A stretch of DNA of 64,000 bases. Source: Pelobium manganitolerans. GTDB lineage: Bacteria > Bacteroidota > Bacteroidia > Sphingobacteriales > Sphingobacteriaceae. The DNA lies in NCBI RefSeq assembly GCF_003609575.1, contig NZ_MBTA01000030.1, positions 137,238 through 201,237 of the forward strand, written 5' to 3'. Below the pieces are notes generated by a model. The model worked only from the letters and a program-made list of their open reading frames with translations, was not told the DNA's origin and did no database searches. The translations under genes were made by a program, and so were the position numbers. The first letter of the stretch is position 1. Every line of letters starts with the position of its first letter. This document shows, piece by piece, positions 43,729-51,825 of the stretch.

Positions 43729-43753
43729 CGGAATGGACGGGACTCGAACCCGC
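43729..43753 (-). tRNA. 3' fragment of a tRNA gene (T arm and acceptor half)
   Basis: Read on the minus strand, a T stem GCGGG, T loop TTCGAGT, T stem CCCGT, a 7-nt acceptor half CCATTCC and one more base (G) follow each other as in the 3' end of a tRNA. No D arm, anticodon arm or 5' acceptor can be found upstream (43754 onwards). The fragment plus terminator is what an integrase leaves when an element inserts in the 3' end of a tRNA gene. I cannot assign the isoacceptor. Confidence 0.55.
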
Positions 43754-43757
43754 GCTC

Positions 43758-44140
43758 TATTGCCCTTTAAACCAATATTTTTCGATTTTTTTTTCGGAAG
43801 TGCTCACCAAATGCTCACTTTTTTGCCGAAACCAAACGTCTGCAATTGGCTATAAAATTAATCATTTTGGGTGTGGATAGCAAAAAAATCCGGGATATTT
43901 ATATTAGATAATACCGAGAATAGCTACTACATGTTGCCAGCCTTATACATCTATTTTTGCGGATTTGCTATCTATCACGTCTATTAGTTTTTATCTTTTT
44001 TCACTGCCTGTTTAGAGCTGAAAGCGTTGTTTATAAGCAGGTAACTTTCATTTACCGTTTGCATAACCTCCCACGTTGAAACGAAACAACATTTCAATGT
44101 TTGCCTATCGTTCACCCATTTAAATGAACTGTATTTTTAT
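43758..44140. other. Gene-free AT-rich stretch inside the left island edge
   Basis: No gene is seen. A direct repeat TGCTCAC...TGCTCAC with 4 bases between lies at about 43800-43820, near the tRNA fragment. The rest is AT-rich with no clear coding signal. It may be debris of an integrase region. Confidence 0.3.
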
Positions 44141-44232
44141 ACCCTAAAGGGTGCGTTTTATATATCATAATTTAAAATAATCCCGATAGGGTATGTTTTT
44201 GTCTTTTTAGTTATATTTGTACCTTAAAGGGT
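44141..44232 (+). promoter_or_regulatory. Three-operator promoter of the HipB-type antitoxin
   Basis: Three related palindromes, ACCCTAAAGGGT (44141-44152), TCCCGATAGGGT (44181-44192) and ACCTTAAAGGGT (44221-44232), start exactly 40 bp apart. The -7 element TATATTTG (44212-44219) lies between the second and third. The second thus covers the -33 region and the third the transcription start, an arrangement suited to repression by the XRE antitoxin encoded 7 bp downstream. Confidence 0.72.
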
Positions 44233-44238
44233 ATAATT

Positions 44239-44442
44239 ATGCTTGCCAACTATCTGAAAAAAAAGAGAAAATCACTTAAACTTACACAAGAAGACCTGGC
44301 TCTAAAAGCAGGAGTGGGGCTACGTTTTGTTCGTGAACTAGAACAAGGTAAGCCAACATTACGTATGGATAAAGTTAACCAGGTATTGGCACTTTTTGGT
44401 GCAGAACTGGGGGTGATATCAAAATTAAAAGAGCATGAGTAA
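44239..44442 (+). CDS. HipB-type XRE antitoxin
   Basis: This 67-residue helix-turn-helix protein is of the XRE/Y4mF (HipB-like) kind: LANYLKKKRKSLKLTQEDLALKAGVGLRFVRELEQGKPTLRMDKVNQVLALFGAEL (in parts) spans nearly the whole chain. In hipBA modules it binds the kinase toxin HipA and represses the operon. The operators lie directly upstream, and the truncated hipA begins inside its last codons (overlap 8 bp). The antitoxin is intact while the toxin is broken. Confidence 0.82.
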   Translation: MLANYLKKKRKSLKLTQEDLALKAGVGLRFVRELEQGKPTLRMDKVNQVLALFGAELGVISKLKEHE

Positions 44443-44560
44443 GAAAGGTCTGGTTTATTTCAACTCTACATTGGCGGGGCTAATTGCGGAAACCGATGAA
44501 AGCAAGGAATTGTACCCAGAAATCTGGAATAAAAAACAACAACTGTTTAATTACTTTTAA
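44435..44560 (+). pseudogene. Truncated hipA toxin gene (N-terminal stump)
   Basis: The frame starts at ATG 44435 inside the antitoxin end. It gives MSKKGLVYFNSTLAGLIAETDE, the typical beginning of HipA or its split N-terminal subunit, then turns into unrelated residues and stops after 41 codons. No catalytic HipA kinase region follows. The break is followed within 80 bp by the end of the AbiEii gene on the opposite strand, so the toxin was probably lost by deletion or insertion of that pair. Confidence 0.65.
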
Positions 44561-44639
44561 ATATCGAATAATTAAAAGACTAGCAAATACTCGGTCGGAG
44601 CTCTGGAAGTTTGTCTTAAGAGATTCGGCCAATCGTACT

Positions 44640-45398
44640 TTAAATCGCTTGAACGCCCGGAAAATCTCTCCCTATACTGTTAAAGTATGCTCGAACTTTC
44701 CTTCGCCAACTACTACGGGCCAAGGCCCAATTTTTTTTGCCCTCAATAAAATCAATTCTTGGATTGGAATGCCCGGGTCTTGATGAATTCCCTTTTTTTG
44801 GGTTCTCAAACTTCAATAGAAGATCGGGATGTCTTGTGGGACTTAATTCTTTGTCCTGATCAAAAATATTCTGCTGTTCGGGCAGACTGTATTTATTCTC
44901 GCGTTCAACCAGCAGGGTCATTATGTCGTTTAGCGGAATCTCGTCAGTTAAATAGTCCAGATCATAAATGTCTTTATGATTTGCCCGGTTAGCGGCGCTC
45001 ATTAGCTTAAGCGGACCAATATCTTTCAAATTCATTAGCTTTATTCCGTCTATAAGCTCAGGTTCCTTAAAAGTCTGCATATTCTGTAATATCTCAACCT
45101 TAATAACGGTATCTTCTTTTCTTAAAAAAAACCGTTGAAACAGAAACTGGTCATCAATATCGCAGGGATAATCTAATCCAAAAACTAGCTCCCCATAAAG
45201 CGATATCACTTCTTGCCTGATAGCTTCATATCCTTGCCTGCCAATGATGTGCGGGAAAAATAAATCAATATCGTATGATTTTCGGTGCCGGTATCTGATG
45301 GCCAGATTGGTGCCTCCGCCTAAACTGCTTTGAGAGAGTGAGGGTAACCGCTGTAGTTCTAAAATCGTCTCGACTAAATGTTCAGAAACCGCAATCAT
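44640..45398 (-). CDS. AbiEii/AbiGii-type nucleotidyltransferase toxin
   Basis: This 252-residue nucleotidyltransferase is of the AbiEii toxin kind. The active-site segment GGGTNLAIRYRHRKSYDIDLFF (in parts, about residues 27-48) carries the GGT-like turn and the DxD metal site (DID). The middle part LKDIGPLKLMSAANRANHKDIYDLDYL is typical for the family (K, KD.YDL). Such toxins block growth of phage-infected cells by modifying tRNA or other nucleotides. Its start overlaps the upstream gene by 4 bp (ATGA), as expected for an antitoxin-toxin pair. Confidence 0.85.
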   Translation of the reverse strand: MIAVSEHLVETILELQRLPSLSQSSLGGGTNLAIRYRHRKSYDIDLFFPHIIGRQGYEAIRQEVISLYGELVFGLDYPCDIDDQFLFQRFFLRKEDTVIKVEILQNMQTFKEPELIDGIKLMNLKDIGPLKLMSAANRANHKDIYDLDYLTDEIPLNDIMTLLVERENKYSLPEQQNIFDQDKELSPTRHPDLLLKFENPKKGNSSRPGHSNPRIDFIEGKKNWALARSSWRRKVRAYFNSIGRDFPGVQAI

Positions 45399-45682
45399 TT
45401 TGAAAAGCGGGCGAATTTCTTAATGTGGTAACGGCGGGCGACCAAAAGGCATATCTGGTTACTGATCCTCTCTTTAGTTTCTTTTAACTCACGGGTAATT
45501 GTGGACTTTGAATAAATCTGCTCCAGTTTAGAGATATCATCGGTAAAAGTTAGAGGAGTGGAGGCTATTAGCGCCCGAGGAATAATTAAATCACGGTCTT
45601 TTTCAATGTCCAGAGAAGACATGTCCACATCCCAAAATAAATGCTTTGGGAACAGCTTGTTGATATGCACTACCGTTTTCAT
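45395..45682 (-). CDS. DUF6922-like antitoxin partner of AbiEii
   Basis: This 95-residue protein has FPKHLFWDVDMSSLDIEKDRDLIIPRAL near its start, the pattern of the DUF6922 family found upstream of AbiEii-type toxins. A basic C-terminal tail follows (ICLLVARRYHIKKFARF). It overlaps the toxin gene by 4 bp. TATATTTG, a perfect -7 element on the minus strand (45696-45689), lies only 7 bp before the start codon, so the mRNA may be leaderless. Confidence 0.75.
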   Translation of the reverse strand: MKTVVHINKLFPKHLFWDVDMSSLDIEKDRDLIIPRALIASTPLTFTDDISKLEQIYSKSTITRELKETKERISNQICLLVARRYHIKKFARFSK

Positions 45683-45688
45683 TTACAA

Positions 45689-45696
45689 CAAATATA
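45689..45696 (-). promoter_or_regulatory. -7 element of the AbiEii pair promoter
   Basis: On the minus strand TATATTTG matches TAnnTTTG. Its distance of about 6 bp to the ATG at 45682 would make the transcript start at or next to the start codon. Confidence 0.5.
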
Positions 45697-45869
45697 CAAA
45701 TACAAGAAACGATTTCAAAAACATGTATGTATCCGCTAAGAGCTGGCAATTACCCTAAATGGGAAAAAGAAAAAGATAAAGTTGGCCGATTTTGATCTAT
45801 TGGCAAGAAGTATGAATATGCCCGAAACCGCTGTTAGAAATACTTAAAACATCCATCAACATTTTACCT
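45697..45869. other. Short gene-free stretch between the AbiEii pair and the bfmA remnant
   Basis: No open frame with family resemblance is visible. The sequence is ordinary AT-rich spacer. Confidence 0.3.
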
Positions 45870-46023
45870 ATGAACGTTAAAACAATCCGATTCTCGCTTG
45901 CTAGTAATGAAAAACTGAAAAAAATTGCGTCCAAGCTTGGCCGTAGCAAGATAGGCCTTCGTGCAGATGGTGGATTATTTCTACGCTAACAAGAAAGATC
46001 CGGCCGATCTTAAAAATTACTAA
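45870..46023 (+). pseudogene. Frameshifted bfmA/btgA mobilisation gene fragment
   Basis: From ATG 45870 the frame reads MNVKTIRFSLASNEKLKKIASKL GRSKIGL, matching the start of BfmA/BtgA mobilisation proteins of Bacteroidota conjugative elements. Near 45960 the frame changes: in the next frame the expected QMVDYFYANKKDPADLKNY continues to a stop at 46021-46023. Only the first 50 or so codons remain of a protein that is normally much longer. The fragment shows that a conjugative or mobilisable element was once here. Confidence 0.7.
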
Positions 46024-46164
46024 CACTAAATGTTCGATTATATAGGTATAAATGCGGATATTTAGCATTTTCTAAACAAAAGTTGGAAATATCCAACTGC
46101 ATCATTTTATCAGTTTTCATACCTTGTAATTGGTCAATTGTTTTCATTTGTAAAAAAGATACAT

Positions 46165-47484
46165 ATGGCGTTAGATAAAAAATATCTTCAAGAAGAAATT
46201 AGAGAGCAATATTTAATTGATGATAACAACAGGCCTTGGATTGTAGGTTTTAGTGGGGGTAAGGACTCTACAATGCTTTTACAGTTGGTTTGGGCCACCG
46301 TAGGTGAGATACAACCGATTTTCCGTAAGCGCCAAATCTATGTGGTTTGTAATGATACCTTGGTAGAAAATCCTAAAATTGCCCAGTTTATAAGAGGCGT
46401 TTTAGAAAATATCCAAAACGAGGCAGCTAAACAGGGCATGCCCATAACTGTTCATGAAACAGCCCCAAAATTGGAAGAAAGTTTCTGGGTAAACCTCATA
46501 GGTAAAGGTTACCCGGCACCTAATAATACTTTTAGATGGTGTACGGAAAGGCTAAAAATTAACCCGACAACCGAATTTATTAAAAGCAAAATCAGCGAAA
46601 TAGGGGAGGTAGTTATTTTATTGGGTACCCGTAGTGCCGAAAGTGCAAACCGGGCAAAAAGCATTAAGAAGCATGAAGTAAAAGGTGAAAGATTGCGTAA
46701 GCATATTTTACCCAATGCTTATGTTTTTGCAGTCATAAAAGATGTGGAAACTGATGAGGTCTGGCAATACCTATTACACAATAAGCCAGGGTGGGGGGGA
46801 GATAACAGACCGCTCGTTACTCTTTACCGTAACGCCAACGGGGGAGACTGTCCTTTAGTCATTGATGATACCACGCCTTCTTGTGGGAATAGCCGCTTTG
46901 GCTGTTGGGTCTGCACTGTGGTTCAACGTGATAAATCTATGGAAGCCTTAATTGATAATGGGGAAGAATGGATGGAGCCATTGTCTGATTTCAGAGATAT
47001 GCTTCAAGAGAACCGGAATAAAAGAGAGAACAGAGAAACCAAAAGACGCGGAAGTTATATCGAGGATGAAGAAACTTGGGGTCCGTATACAGAAGACCAC
47101 AGGGCATACATGCTGAAAACTTTGTTAGAGGCACAAAAAGAAGTACAACAAACAGAACCTAATTTGGTATTGGTAAATTCGCAGGAATTAGTAGGCATCC
47201 AGGTAACATGGCACCGTGACTCCTTATTCAGGTTTAGTGTAGCTGATATTTATAATGAGGTATACGGCACCGACTTAAAAGCAGCCGATTTTGAAGTACA
47301 GGATGTTTTCGAAAAAGAAACGCTAAAAGAAGTATTTACTGATGAAACGGACTTTAAATTAATTAACGAACTATTAGAAGTTCAAAAGTCTAGGTACATC
47401 ATGGTAAACAACTATGGTTTACAACACGATTTAGAAAATTACATAGAAAGACATACCAAAACTAATTTACAAAATGTTCATTGA
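46165..47484 (+). CDS. dndC: DndC-type phosphorothioation sulfurtransferase
   Basis: This 439-residue protein of the PAPS-reductase family activates sulfur for DNA phosphorothioation. The P-loop is SGGKDS (30-35, GFSGGKDSTMLLQL). A cysteine lies in NNTFRWCTERLKI, and a cysteine cluster CGNSRFGCWVCTVV at about residue 250 probably holds an FeS cluster. An ATG at 46138 is possible but the ATG at 46165 (MALDKKYLQEEI) fits the family. The next gene overlaps by 11 bp. No dndA (cysteine desulfurase) or dndB lies nearby, so sulfur is probably supplied by the housekeeping IscS/SufS. Confidence 0.88.
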   Translation: MALDKKYLQEEIREQYLIDDNNRPWIVGFSGGKDSTMLLQLVWATVGEIQPIFRKRQIYVVCNDTLVENPKIAQFIRGVLENIQNEAAKQGMPITVHETAPKLEESFWVNLIGKGYPAPNNTFRWCTERLKINPTTEFIKSKISEIGEVVILLGTRSAESANRAKSIKKHEVKGERLRKHILPNAYVFAVIKDVETDEVWQYLLHNKPGWGGDNRPLVTLYRNANGGDCPLVIDDTTPSCGNSRFGCWVCTVVQRDKSMEALIDNGEEWMEPLSDFRDMLQENRNKRENRETKRRGSYIEDEETWGPYTEDHRAYMLKTLLEAQKEVQQTEPNLVLVNSQELVGIQVTWHRDSLFRFSVADIYNEVYGTDLKAADFEVQDVFEKETLKEVFTDETDFKLINELLEVQKSRYIMVNNYGLQHDLENYIERHTKTNLQNVH

Positions 47485-49609
47485 TAAAATAACATTGAAT
47501 AATTTCAGGGTATATTACGGTATAAACGAACTCGAATTTTCTACTGATACAGACTGTAACATATCGGTTATAGCAGGTAACAATGGTTTTGGTAAAACCT
47601 CTTTTTTAACCTCCTTAGTTTGGTGTTTGTATGGTAAGCTAATGGTAGATGTTGACGACCGTTACCGACAAGATATAAATGAAAGTGGCGGTTATAAACG
47701 CTACTGTGAAAAACTGATGAACCGTTTAGCTTGGACAGAAGCTGCCGATAATGTAGAAGAATTAAAGAAAACTATAGCAGGTAAAAGTGTCTCGCAAAAA
47801 GAAAGTATTAAAGCGGCAATTGAGGCCACTACCTCTTTCAGTGTAAGCTTAAGTTTTTCTTCGCTTATGATTCCATCTGTACCTTGCCAACAGTTGGTTT
47901 TAAAAAGAACCTATAATGTAGCATCACATAAAGAAGTGGTTTCTATATTAATAGACGGTAAAGAAAACGAGTTAACTAAAACCGTAGGGCCTGAAATATT
48001 TATTAATGATTTTATTTTGCCAAAAGAAATAGCTAAGTTTTTCTTCTTCGATGCAGAAAAGATTGTCTCCTTAGCAGAGATAAATACCATCGAAGAGAAG
48101 AAATATTTAAGCGATGCCTATGCAGAAGTATTAGGAATAAAAAAATATACTGATTTAAAAAGCAGCTTAGAACAAATGCGTTTACGCATTAGGGCAAAAT
48201 CTGCAGTTAAAAGTGATAGAGATACCTTAACACGTTTAAACAAACAGTTAAGCCAAGCACTAAGATTTCTGGAGCACAACAAAACCTTAATAGAAGAGTT
48301 ACAAGAAAATCTCCAGTTAAAAAAAATCAGTTCCGATAAATATCAGGAACAGCTAATTAGAGAAGGCAGTTCTATAACTTTAGAAGAACTAAAAAAATTA
48401 AGAGAAGATAAACATAATTGTACAGTAGAGTTACAAAAGCTGAAAGTACGATTTAATGAAATGTTAGAACTGGCTCCTTTTGCCATGTTAGCTAACAAAA
48501 TGCTTTTAGTGAAGAACCAAATTGAAGCAGAAAATGGCAATAGCGCAGCGGCTATATCTCTATTGTTAAATAAATTAGATGTACTTACCGCAGCAATTAA
48601 AGATCAAAAAGAGCGGTTAGGTATACATCGTACTTCAGATTTAATCGCACTAATTACAGACAAGTTATTACCTAAACAAGCAGCTGATGTAAAAATGTTG
48701 CTCAATTTTACTCCAGATCAACAGAACCGCTTTTTTGCCTTATATGATAACTTAACAAATGCTTACAGTACTTCCTTTAAAGATTTAATTAAAGAACAAA
48801 GAAGAACACAAACCTTATTTTATAATGTTAATCGTAAGCTACAAGATGCAGAATCCAAAGAAAAAGATCCTGTAATTGCAGATATGAGGAGAGCTAAGGG
48901 AAAAGTTGAAGAAGAAATCCGACAATTAGAAAATGAAAGTGAAAACTTAGTTGCCAAAAAACAACAATTAGAAACAGAAATTCAAACACTTTTACGGCAA
49001 GTTTCAGAACTGAGCAAGAAAGTACAGTTAGAAGACGTAGATAAAGAAAAAGATAGTACGGCAGAAAGGTTAATTGCCAAGTTAGACCTATTTATCCAAA
49101 AGCTTAAAGAGAAGAAGAAAGATTCTTTAGAACATAATATTTATAAAGAACTGAACAGGCTGATGCATAAAAGAGATTTTGTAAGTCGTGTGAATGTAAT
49201 AGTTCAGGGCGATTTAATAGATATTGAACTTTATGACCATGCAGACCATTTTGTAGATAAAGAATTGTTGTCTAAAGGAGAACAACAGTTATATGCTACC
49301 GCTTTATTAAAAGCTTTGGTAGACGAGTCTAATGTCCGCTTTCCAGTATTTATCGACAGCCCATTACAAAAGTTCGATAAAAGCCACTCTAAAAACATCA
49401 TTAGGGAATTCTATCCTAATTTGTCCGCACAAGTAATTTTGTTCCCTTTACTACAAAAGGAATTAAACGAAGAAGAATATAATTGGATGCAGGGTAGGGT
49501 AGGTAAGGCGTATATCATCCAACAGAATAATCGCTATAATTCTGGGTTTGAGGAAGTAAAGCCAAAAGATTTATTCTTGAACTATAAAAATATAGGAATG
49601 TATGCTTAG
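47474..49609 (+). CDS. dndD: DndD-type SMC-like ATPase
   Basis: This 711-residue SMC/Rad50-like ATPase nicks or remodels DNA during phosphorothioation. Walker A is GNNGFGKTS (35-43). A long coiled coil runs from about residues 215 to 570. The signature LSKGEQQLYATALLKAL and Walker B VFIDSPLQKFDKSHSKNI (about 595-640) close the head. There is no CxxC zinc hook in the coiled coil. The start is inside the last codons of dndC and the end overlaps dndE by 8 bp, so the three are translationally coupled. Confidence 0.88.
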   Translation: MFIDKITLNNFRVYYGINELEFSTDTDCNISVIAGNNGFGKTSFLTSLVWCLYGKLMVDVDDRYRQDINESGGYKRYCEKLMNRLAWTEAADNVEELKKTIAGKSVSQKESIKAAIEATTSFSVSLSFSSLMIPSVPCQQLVLKRTYNVASHKEVVSILIDGKENELTKTVGPEIFINDFILPKEIAKFFFFDAEKIVSLAEINTIEEKKYLSDAYAEVLGIKKYTDLKSSLEQMRLRIRAKSAVKSDRDTLTRLNKQLSQALRFLEHNKTLIEELQENLQLKKISSDKYQEQLIREGSSITLEELKKLREDKHNCTVELQKLKVRFNEMLELAPFAMLANKMLLVKNQIEAENGNSAAAISLLLNKLDVLTAAIKDQKERLGIHRTSDLIALITDKLLPKQAADVKMLLNFTPDQQNRFFALYDNLTNAYSTSFKDLIKEQRRTQTLFYNVNRKLQDAESKEKDPVIADMRRAKGKVEEEIRQLENESENLVAKKQQLETEIQTLLRQVSELSKKVQLEDVDKEKDSTAERLIAKLDLFIQKLKEKKKDSLEHNIYKELNRLMHKRDFVSRVNVIVQGDLIDIELYDHADHFVDKELLSKGEQQLYATALLKALVDESNVRFPVFIDSPLQKFDKSHSKNIIREFYPNLSAQVILFPLLQKELNEEEYNWMQGRVGKAYIIQQNNRYNSGFEEVKPKDLFLNYKNIGMYA

Positions 49610-49982
49610 TAATATTAAAACATCTAAAGCCAATAAAGAAGTAGTTAGTAGTTTAACTAATAAATTAGGACTGGGCGCAGAAAACACCATTGCTCGTATT
49701 GCTTTTGCTTCCTCTTTGTCTACTGATAAGGTTTTAAACCTCATTGATATAAAGGATGCTGGTGGGAAGGAGTACAGTGCGAAAGTGTTGTTTGGGGACT
49801 ATCTAGATTATTATATCGCACTCATTTGTTTGCACTATAACATATATAATACGGATAAGGATATTCCCCGTTATATTAAAATGCATGTTGATGATGGTTT
49901 GGAATTACTGAATCGAGAGTTCCAGAACAACTATAATACTACTGGTTTTGAGTTTATAGCTAGTAAAATTAATCAGATTTAA
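49602..49982 (+). CDS. dndE: DndE-type DNA-binding protein
   Basis: This 126-residue basic helical protein corresponds to DndE, a small DNA-binding partner in phosphorothioation (prefers nicked DNA). Family-like parts are IKTSKANKEVVSSLTNKLGLGAENTIARIAFASSL (in parts), DAGGKEYSAKVLFG and KMHVDDGLELL. It overlaps dndD by 8 bp and is followed 18 bp later by the endonuclease gene. Confidence 0.85.
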   Translation: MLSNIKTSKANKEVVSSLTNKLGLGAENTIARIAFASSLSTDKVLNLIDIKDAGGKEYSAKVLFGDYLDYYIALICLHYNIYNTDKDIPRYIKMHVDDGLELLNREFQNNYNTTGFEFIASKINQI

Positions 49983-49999
49983 ATGTTTAATTGCTGTTA

Positions 50000-50809
50000 A
50001 TGTCGAAGAATACTATAAATAATGCAATTAAAGAAGCATTTAGACGTGAAAATAAACCACTAAGGGTAAAAGAGGTTTTCTGGAGAATAAAAGAAGATAA
50101 TCTTTATGATTTTAATACTCAAACCCCGGAACACGTGGTTCGGACAGCATTAAGAAGGCATACAGAATCACTGGATTTTGCTTCTTCAAGTCCTAATAAA
50201 TTATATGTAACATTAAATGATGGGACGTATTGGCTAAAAGGAAAACAATTAGACCATAGCTTTATTAGTAAATCTCAAATCGAAGAAAAAAATCAGCAAC
50301 TCAAAAATAGCCTCGATGACCTTTTAGGTTTACAACAACAACACATTAAAGCATTTAAGATAGCTTTATTAGACCGACTAAAGAGATTAGAGCCCAGGTC
50401 TTTTGAGTTATTTTGCAAAAAACTATTAAAAGCTTATGGTTTTAGCAATACAGAGATTACAAGAGTGTCAAGAGATGGCGGAATTGATGGATATGGTGAG
50501 CTAAAAATCGGTTTATCTCATTTGAATGTTGCCTTTCAATGTAAAAGATGGAATACCTCTACTATTGGTCGTAAAGAAATCGATATGTTTAGAGGGGCAA
50601 GCCAAGGTAGTTATCAGCAGGCAATATTTTTTACTACCTCAACTTTTACAAAAGAAGCTAGGGCCGCTGATAATAAAACAGGAGCTATTCCTATAGCACT
50701 TTTTGATGGCGACGGTATCGTAAATATGATGATTGAAAAAAAATTCGGAGTTGAAGTTCAAGAAATTAACACTTATGTTGATGCATTGGATCAAGTTCTT
50801 GAAAAGTAA
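50000..50809 (+). CDS. HARE-HTH / Mrr-type restriction endonuclease
   Basis: This 269-residue protein has two parts. Residues of about 5-85 are a HARE-HTH winged helix (INNAIKEAFRRENKPLRVKEVFWRI, ALRRHTES, YVTLNDGTYWLKG), a domain proposed to sense DNA modification. A short coiled coil follows, then an Mrr-type PD-(D/E)xK nuclease (about 125-230): FELFCKKLLKAYGF, RDGGIDGYGE, FQCKRW, FTTSTFTKEAR. The likely start is ATG 50000; a TTG at 49991 is also in frame. Placed right after dndE, it is the best candidate for the restriction part, cutting DNA that lacks phosphorothioate marks (or carries foreign ones). Confidence 0.82.
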   Translation: MSKNTINNAIKEAFRRENKPLRVKEVFWRIKEDNLYDFNTQTPEHVVRTALRRHTESLDFASSSPNKLYVTLNDGTYWLKGKQLDHSFISKSQIEEKNQQLKNSLDDLLGLQQQHIKAFKIALLDRLKRLEPRSFELFCKKLLKAYGFSNTEITRVSRDGGIDGYGELKIGLSHLNVAFQCKRWNTSTIGRKEIDMFRGASQGSYQQAIFFTTSTFTKEARAADNKTGAIPIALFDGDGIVNMMIEKKFGVEVQEINTYVDALDQVLEK

Positions 50810-51045
50810 TGGGCGTGTACCATAGGCTATTTTCTTTTGTAATGTTAATTCTGTCATTGAATACTTTAACATAACTCTTCAGGCGATAAAATTGCTAGTT
50901 CTTGTGCAGTTGTCATTTGATAGCCGTTTTTTACCCAACACCTCTCGGACGTTTTAAACTATTTAAATATCGGCTACCCGAAGGAAATTCTTCTCTTATT
51001 TAATCGAATAAACTTAATCTGGTTTAAACTTTTTAAAAATTTAAA
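50810..51045. other. Spacer between convergent operons
   Basis: The region holds the ends of the dnd operon (+) and the three-gene operon (-). GTTTAAA...TTTAAAC near 51022-51048 could form an AT-rich hairpin. No strong terminator or gene is visible. Confidence 0.3.
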
Positions 51046-51825
51046 CTAAGCTTTAATTGTGGCTTCAGGTTCTGGTGGATTATGACCGATGACTCGTTTA
51101 ACGAAATAATCATCAAAGGTGTACCGCTTATTATCTATATCAATGTTTGTACAGTAATTTTTTGTCAATGCTAAAGCAAAGGGGAACCAAATTTCTTTTT
51201 TTATACATTCCACAAGTTTGATGTATGGTTGATGGTCAAGTAATGGTAGGTTTTTCCTAGAGATGTAATGTCGAAAAATAAAATCTAGCCCCAATATTAG
51301 TTCTAGAGGCGGATGCATGAGCCTTGGTGCTCTAACAATCAGGGATTTTCCATAGACATCTTCTCCTTCTACTTGTTTACTTTCCATATAGTGCCCTCCA
51401 TATGTCATATGATAAATTGGATGTAAATTCTCACCATCTCCATCTTTTCTATTCATTATATGTCTATCGAGGTGCCATGAAGAGTAGTGATTGGACTCAC
51501 AATTTAATGTAATATTAAAATTGTCCAAATTTAAAAAAGGGTCTTCAACATGTGAGTTATTAAAGCGCTTAACAGCAATTTTATCATCAACCGATAGCGT
51601 AATGGTGATTTTTTCGACACCCCGGGGCATAGTGTGGCTAGGTTTTAGGTTTTTCGGTATCGTAAGCCTAAACTTGGTGAATTCATAAGAGAAGGTGGTC
51701 TTATCTTCTTGAATTGTTTTACCTATTTCTTTTAATTGATCCATTCGGAAGTCGAACACTTCTAGTTCTTTCTTGAATGTGTTAAGGATATAGATGTATT
51801 TGTTGAAAAGCGTTTTAAAGTTCAT
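51046..51825 (-). CDS. Unknown 259-residue protein, third gene of the kinase/receiver operon
   Basis: I do not recognise a family. No signal peptide or membrane helix is present. A hydrophilic N-terminal half (about 1-110) precedes a region rich in His, Asp and aromatic residues: NHYSSWHLDRHI, HPIYHMTYGGHYME, RAPRLMHPPLELILGLDFIFRHYI (in parts, about residues 115-195). The spacing of these motifs looks like a metal-binding or catalytic centre, but this is inference. Its ATG follows directly after the stop of the receiver gene, so the product probably works with the kinase and receiver proteins, perhaps as effector. Confidence 0.65.
   Translation of the reverse strand: MNFKTLFNKYIYILNTFKKELEVFDFRMDQLKEIGKTIQEDKTTFSYEFTKFRLTIPKNLKPSHTMPRGVEKITITLSVDDKIAVKRFNNSHVEDPFLNLDNFNITLNCESNHYSSWHLDRHIMNRKDGDGENLHPIYHMTYGGHYMESKQVEGEDVYGKSLIVRAPRLMHPPLELILGLDFIFRHYISRKNLPLLDHQPYIKLVECIKKEIWFPFALALTKNYCTNIDIDNKRYTFDDYFVKRVIGHNPPEPEATIKA

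Noticed and set aside
43700-43830. A complete tRNA gene
   Set aside because: Only the T arm and acceptor 3' half can be built; no D arm, anticodon arm or 5' acceptor is found.
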